From: Halichondria panicea
Taxonomy: Eukaryota; Porifera; Demospongiae; Suberitida; Halichondriidae
Assembly: GCF_963675165.1 (NCBI RefSeq)
Contig: NC_087383.1
Span: 5,496,839-5,560,838, forward strand
Direction of reading: 5' to 3'
Length of the DNA stretch: 64,000 nt
The translations under genes and the position numbers were made by a program. Shown here piece after piece: positions 60,334-64,000 of this stretch (within the stretch, counting starts at the first letter, position 1; every line of letters begins with the position of its first letter). The notes under the pieces were generated by a model. It saw only the letters and a list, made by a program, of their open reading frames with translations, was not told the origin of the DNA and did no database searches.

Positions 60334-62452
60334 GAGAGAGTATATACAAAAGGTACAGTTGGGGGATGTTGGCTGTACATTCGTCATCCTACCATACACT
60401 CAACACAGAATGCTCAACCAGTGGAAACCTATCTATGTTTTAATCTAGGTTAATTTATACATAGTCTATCGCAGTGTCTACATTATTTTTGTAAAGCTCT
60501 TCAGTAATAGTTAATTAAGGGACTACAGAAACAAAAGAAGAACAAAAGAGCAAACAATACAACCATACAGGTATAAAAAACAGACAGACGCCCGACCTTG
60601 AGCGTTGAGAATATATGATGGGTTAGAGTCTTTAACGGTGCACCAACCCTCCCCATTTATCTGTTGCATTCAGATTAACATACGACTAGTATACTAAATA
60701 ATTATGTATTAGTTAATGTACAGTGTAGAGGGGTTTATGACAGTAAACCTCCCGACTACGAGGGCGTAAGCCCGAGGGGGAGGTGTGGTTTACTGTCATA
60801 AACCCCGAGGCACTGTACATTAATTGATATATGTCCCATCTGATTGGCTGACTGGTTGCTATGCATCAAGCTGCATGACTACCACATAGCAACACTATTC
60901 AAACAAGAAGACAACTAGGAAAAGATAGCTCGTTCACACCAGGGCTGCTGTCTACACTCAAATCCTTGCGCAGCCTGGACAGAATATGAGCAGCCAGCCC
61001 CTCCCTCAAAGCGAACGGTACAGAGCCACTCCCCCTATCTGTTCAATTATTAGTCAGCCCCTCCCTCCACTTACTGCGCAGCAACCAGCCAGAAGAAACA
61101 ACACAGCTAGCTCTAGACAGTGTCTAGACCAGCTCTCTTCAGCTATGCCAGGCTAGTAGGCAAGCAAAGGTAAGCTTAAAATAGCCACTCCTATATTATT
61201 ACTAAACTGGCTTCTTTTTATTTAAATACAGAAGCTGAACAGGCCTAGTGCAGTGCGTGCAGTACTAGTGCTAGTGAGCAAGGCTCAGCCTGAGCCCTAG
61301 CCCTCTCCCAGAGTGTCTCTAAAGCAGCTCTTTCTGCAAGCACACAGCAGAATTTTTGATGAACTAGTCTACAGACTACACCCTCTGTCTCTATGTTTTC
61401 ATTTATGACATTTTGTTTCTCATGCAAGACATTTTCATTCATCGAAAACACCATTAATTTATTTTTACTGCATATGCTTGAGGTGCCAATTTATGAGCCA
61501 TATTTTCCCTTGTAGCCCTGAGGTGCCAATTTATGACAGTTAAACCCCACTAGACTACATAGCAAAAGTGTAGTAGGTGGGAAATATTGTAAGTTATTCA
61601 CTTGGGGCCATGCTGATTGTAAGCTATATTCACATTTGAGGTAATGTTGACATAAAGTATAAAACTTATTTTGGACTTGATAATAGTATTGGTTGCTGTA
61701 ATACTTTAACCATAGACAGAAGAGTAAGAGGGATTGGTAATGGAAGCAGTTCACGTGATCATTTTACACTGAATCTGCAGTAAAACCTCAAAAACTATCT
61801 GCGTTACGCCCTATAAACGAGGCTATTTTGCCGGGTAACTCGCTCAAAATAAGAAAGTTGTGTTTTCTCGAGACATAATCTTTTTCAGCAATTTATAACA
61901 CGCCCAGGCTGTGAGCCACGTGTAGTACTTACTAATGACTGACCACACCCAGTAAAAAGGGACATTCCACTAAAGTTTTAGGCAAACAGCTGCTATTTGT
62001 ATTGCTAAAACGTGTAAGCGTGCTGGTTATAACTGCTAAAATAGATATAGACCTTTAAATATGAGTGAGTTGCACAGACTGAGCATATTTGCTTGTGGTA
62101 TATATGCACTGTGTGTAGAAATAGGCCATCAGCTTGGCCTAGCCGGACCACGCCCATCTACAGCTTTAGCTTGTTGACACAGCCTTGATTAAACCCTGGG
62201 TAAAGAGGATATTACACAAGGGTACTTCCGTTACCAATTCCTCTTCCTCTTCATCTATGCTTTAACTTAGCCTGCACGGCTGTGTACTTGTGTAAACTGT
62301 ACTGACCTGGAGGCTAAGGTACAGGCCTGTATTGTCTGGGCCAGGTTTGTGGCGGTAGTATCTGATAATGGGGATGGGTCTATCTAGGTGGCAAGCACAA
62401 ACAATCTAATTTTGGTTCCACCAGGCATTACTTAGTCAAAATAGATAGATAG

Positions 62453-62548
<96 letters not shown>

Positions 62549-63794
62549 GCTCTCTAAAGTACATTTGGCTTGCAGAGCAGATGTTGATTTGAATGCAAAT
62601 TAGTTCACAGTGAAAATATACATTGTTATTACTAAACGTCATATACAAACGTTAAAGCTAACATCTTATGTTATTATGGGGGTGCAGTGCTATATAGTTA
62701 AAAGTACTAACACTATGCATAAAGCCGGCGCCTATAATAGTATATACTGACAGTCCACTCAATAAGCCATGCACTCACCCGGCCATGATGGCAGCCAGAC
62801 AGCTGATGTGCCACTCGGGAGAGTTGAAGCCAAGGATACACACACCGTGATGAGGTTCTAGTCCGAGCTGTGTATGTGTGTGTAGTTTTTTTTTTATATA
62901 TTTCGACCTGACTATGTTTGTGGATACCCTTGAGCAGCGTACCACAAACTGTTTTGATAACACACGGAGTCCATTGAAGCTATAATGGACAAACACTCAG
63001 TCACACAATGGCCTCTATAGAGGAGCTACAAATGCTCTCATGCACTAACTTACAGTGGGAATTAACACTCTACAAAAGTGACTGCCCAAAAATAATAATG
63101 TACACAACCTCTCTACATGCATAATTGTTGGTATAATCTGTTATGACGCCATTTGATCACTATACTTATATCACTAGACGGCACTGATGTGACAGCCTCT
63201 CTTATAAAGGTTTCAAGTGTCTGCCCCTAAATAGTTTTATTCCGAGGTTCCACAACCTTGGGTACTGGTTCTATTCATGAGGCTTAAACAACATTCATTG
63301 GACGACCCACACATAAGGTAAACAAACAAATACAGTAAACTAATTAACAATTGTGACAGCTACATGTGTACATGCATGCAGTTATCCCATTCTCACTGCA
63401 CATGCACCTACTTAAAACATAATTAGTATGATATAAATGCAAGAAACAGTGCCAAAACAAGCACACACACACACACGCACACACACGCACACGCACACAC
63501 GCACGCACACACACGCACACGCACACACGCACGCACACACACCCTCCCACCTCAATCATAGCCTTGGCCATACACATACACTCCTCCTGGTACTTCCTGT
63601 AAGTCCACTTCTGCCACTCCCCCTGCCTCTTAACAGCCAACGCTGTGTGCTCCCCATATGCTAACACTGTTCGTTCAAGCAAGCTGGTCACAGTCTCTGC
63701 TGGTTCAGAGGAGGCTCCACTCTCACTGAATCTGGTCTTAACTAGTTTATCCGGTTGGCTGGACCAGAAGTCTGAGTGTAGGGGTACGTGGTGA
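50389..63794 (-). CDS. ACSBG: Long-chain acyl-CoA synthetase, bubblegum type (ACSBG), 5' end outside window
   Basis: Activates long-chain fatty acids to acyl-CoA using ATP. Exons, 5' to 3': 63794-63551, 62867-62779, 60254-60134, 58108-58028, 57453-57352, 56870-56823, 54295-54069, 53706 to about 53590, 53047-52854, 52664-52555, 52031-51915, 51693-51498, 51153-50978, 50750-50696, 50465-50389. About 651 codons are visible and phases agree, except that the donor near 53590 is a best guess. Landmarks: VCILGFNSPEWH, the AMP-binding P-loop SGTSGKSKGVMLSHDN, MISYLPLSHVA, LHELYGMSETSG, the hinge region DGWLRSGDIGYV and GRKKELIITAGGEKV. The C-terminus (FSIAGGELTPTLKLKRSVI) is ACSBG-like rather than ACSL. 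A first exon may lie at 63984-64000 and beyond. No transmembrane start is visible. Confidence 0.94.
52199..52406. mobile_element. CCGTACAGCGGG-variant MITE in an ACSBG intron
   Basis: Termini CCGTACAGCGGGAAATTTTC and near-complement GAAAATTTCCCGCTATACGG with TA on both sides. A sister family of the CCGTATAGCGCG elements. Confidence 0.85.
53118..53298. mobile_element. TA-flanked MITE with CAGTAGAACCTC ends
   Basis: Ends CAGTAGAACCTCAATTATCT and near-complement, TA on both sides, 181 bp. Ends of this type are common in Tc1/pogo-group elements. A single related end lies at 750-775. Confidence 0.8.
54774..55015 (+). pseudogene. Repeat-derived open-frame fragment
   Basis: Encodes about 80 residues (RRCFAFVQKLLEEVKRYINV, then SDGLMNNLQRLKQLQMACSQ) and ends near 55015. 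Its beginning is shared with a degraded copy at 34290-34345. It is probably a piece of a transposon protein; no family recognised. Confidence 0.45.
55131..55987 (+). repeat. Repeat Z copy A (inverted relative to copy B)
   Basis: 857 bp, matching the reverse complement of 60721-61586 along its length with few differences. It ends in a hairpin (55905-55980: GGGTTTATGACAGTAAACC and complement). It has GC-box-like GGGAGGGGCTG motifs but no lasting frame. Confidence 0.85.
56330..56715. repeat. Repeat X copy in an ACSBG intron
   Basis: Diverged copy sharing GCATGAGAAAC-independent X core (GCTTTAGTGCAAGGCTAACT; AACTCGAGAAGAAGCTTTAG) and a GGCTACGCCTCGAGGCATCA end. Confidence 0.5.
56871..56946. repeat. 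TG/CA microsatellite at ACSBG exon 6 acceptor
   Basis: About 35 TG units on the plus strand; on the gene strand the CA run ends at CACAG and the exon begins. Confidence 0.9.
58295..59390. repeat. Two repeat X copies in an ACSBG intron
   Basis: Copies near 58295-58575 and 59028-59385 share the TTTTGGCATCGAT and GTTCTAGTGCAGAGCTA (or complement) blocks. The second ends at the GCACCCGCGGTGC terminus. The DNA between them shows nothing recognisable. Confidence 0.55.
60255..60330. repeat. TG/CA microsatellite at ACSBG exon 3 acceptor
   Basis: About 37 uninterrupted TG units on the plus strand directly abut the exon. Confidence 0.9.
60721..61586 (-). repeat. Repeat Z copy B
   Basis: Reverse-orientation partner of 55131-55987. 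The two lie 4.7 kb apart in different ACSBG introns and enclose exons 3 to 6. Confidence 0.85.
61711..62259. mobile_element. P-like MITE in an ACSBG intron
   Basis: 549 bp. Ends CATAGACAGAAGAGTAAGAG and near-complement. CTTTAAC is duplicated at 61704-61710 and 62260-62266. The body matches the relic at 31727-32576 and, in part, 20580-21085. Confidence 0.85.
62456..62546. repeat. Long TG microsatellite in an ACSBG intron
   Basis: About 45 uninterrupted TG units, not adjacent to an exon used here. Confidence 0.95.
63461..63543. repeat. CA/CG-interrupted microsatellite next to an ACSBG donor
   Basis: CACACA and CACG units end eight bases before the 3' edge of the first visible ACSBG exon, on the donor side. 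Confidence 0.9.
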
Positions 63795-64000
63795 CTGTGT
63801 GTGTGTGTTAGGGGGTGATCTTTAGGTCTCTGACAGTGGAACCTCTTACAATGGGCAATCATTAACAACATTATAAATGTCTCCTTTTGTACAATGGACA
63901 AAGTGACAGGAGCTATAATTTTGTATTGTGATATGTAGCCTCATCATGTCCCTAGGCTAGTAGGCTCACTCCCTGATTTGTACCTTGGTTTGTGAATGCT

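Noticed and set aside
60152-60453. Open frames encoding long poly-Cys/Val or poly-His/Thr runs
   Set aside because: They are translations of TG/CA microsatellites in several frames at once, not proteins.

Overview
The window is nuclear DNA from an animal. Genes are split by many short GT-AG introns, the sequence is AT-rich, there are long CA/TG microsatellites and many small DNA transposons, and every recognisable gene belongs to an animal family. An NLR-type immune receptor with a DEATH-like N-terminus, a compact SCAMP gene and a dense MITE load fit a demosponge best. A cnidarian or other early-branching animal cannot be excluded from sequence alone.

Layout, left to right. 1-10650 (-): a NEDD4-family HECT ubiquitin ligase (C2, four WW, HECT; 26 exons read, last one cut by the window edge). 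12304-18492 (+): SCAMP, a four-pass vesicle membrane protein (9 exons, 381 aa), head-to-head with the ligase. 19692-24884 (-): DAP3/MRPS29, a mitoribosomal GTP-binding protein; one intron holds a tandem array of four initiator tRNA-Met genes plus a relic. 25209-26902 (+): an ODF3/CIMAP1-type SHIPPO-repeat axonemal protein (257 aa), head-to-head with DAP3. 28272-35758 (-): an NLR (DEATH-like, unknown module, NACHT, LRR; about 1279 aa). 35900-41340: a decayed LINE reverse transcriptase split by nested transposons. 41921-42782 (-): a small beta-trefoil (ricin-B-type fold) lectin-like protein. 44563-49715: a complete 5.15-kb DNA transposon with terminal inverted repeats and a 6-bp target duplication. 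It carries an unknown five-exon gene (+) and a DDE/rve integrase gene (-) that has been broken by a MITE. 50389 to past the right edge (-): a bubblegum-type long-chain acyl-CoA synthetase (ACSBG).

The host genes are unrelated housekeeping, trafficking, ciliary, immune and lipid genes; they do not form a pathway. What links the window is its mobile DNA. Four insertions of one TIR family show 7-bp target duplications and resemble P elements. Several TA-flanked MITE families share CCGTA termini. One older repeat (called X here) was hit twice. Two 0.86-kb inverted copies of another repeat flank four ACSBG exons.

The strongest leads are the two-gene integrase transposon, the 7-bp TSD family, a perfect 118-bp inverted repeat, the intronic initiator-tRNA array, and the repeated use of CA microsatellites as 3' splice-site tracts. 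Exon edges were read by eye from frame continuity and GT/AG signals; no alignment was run.
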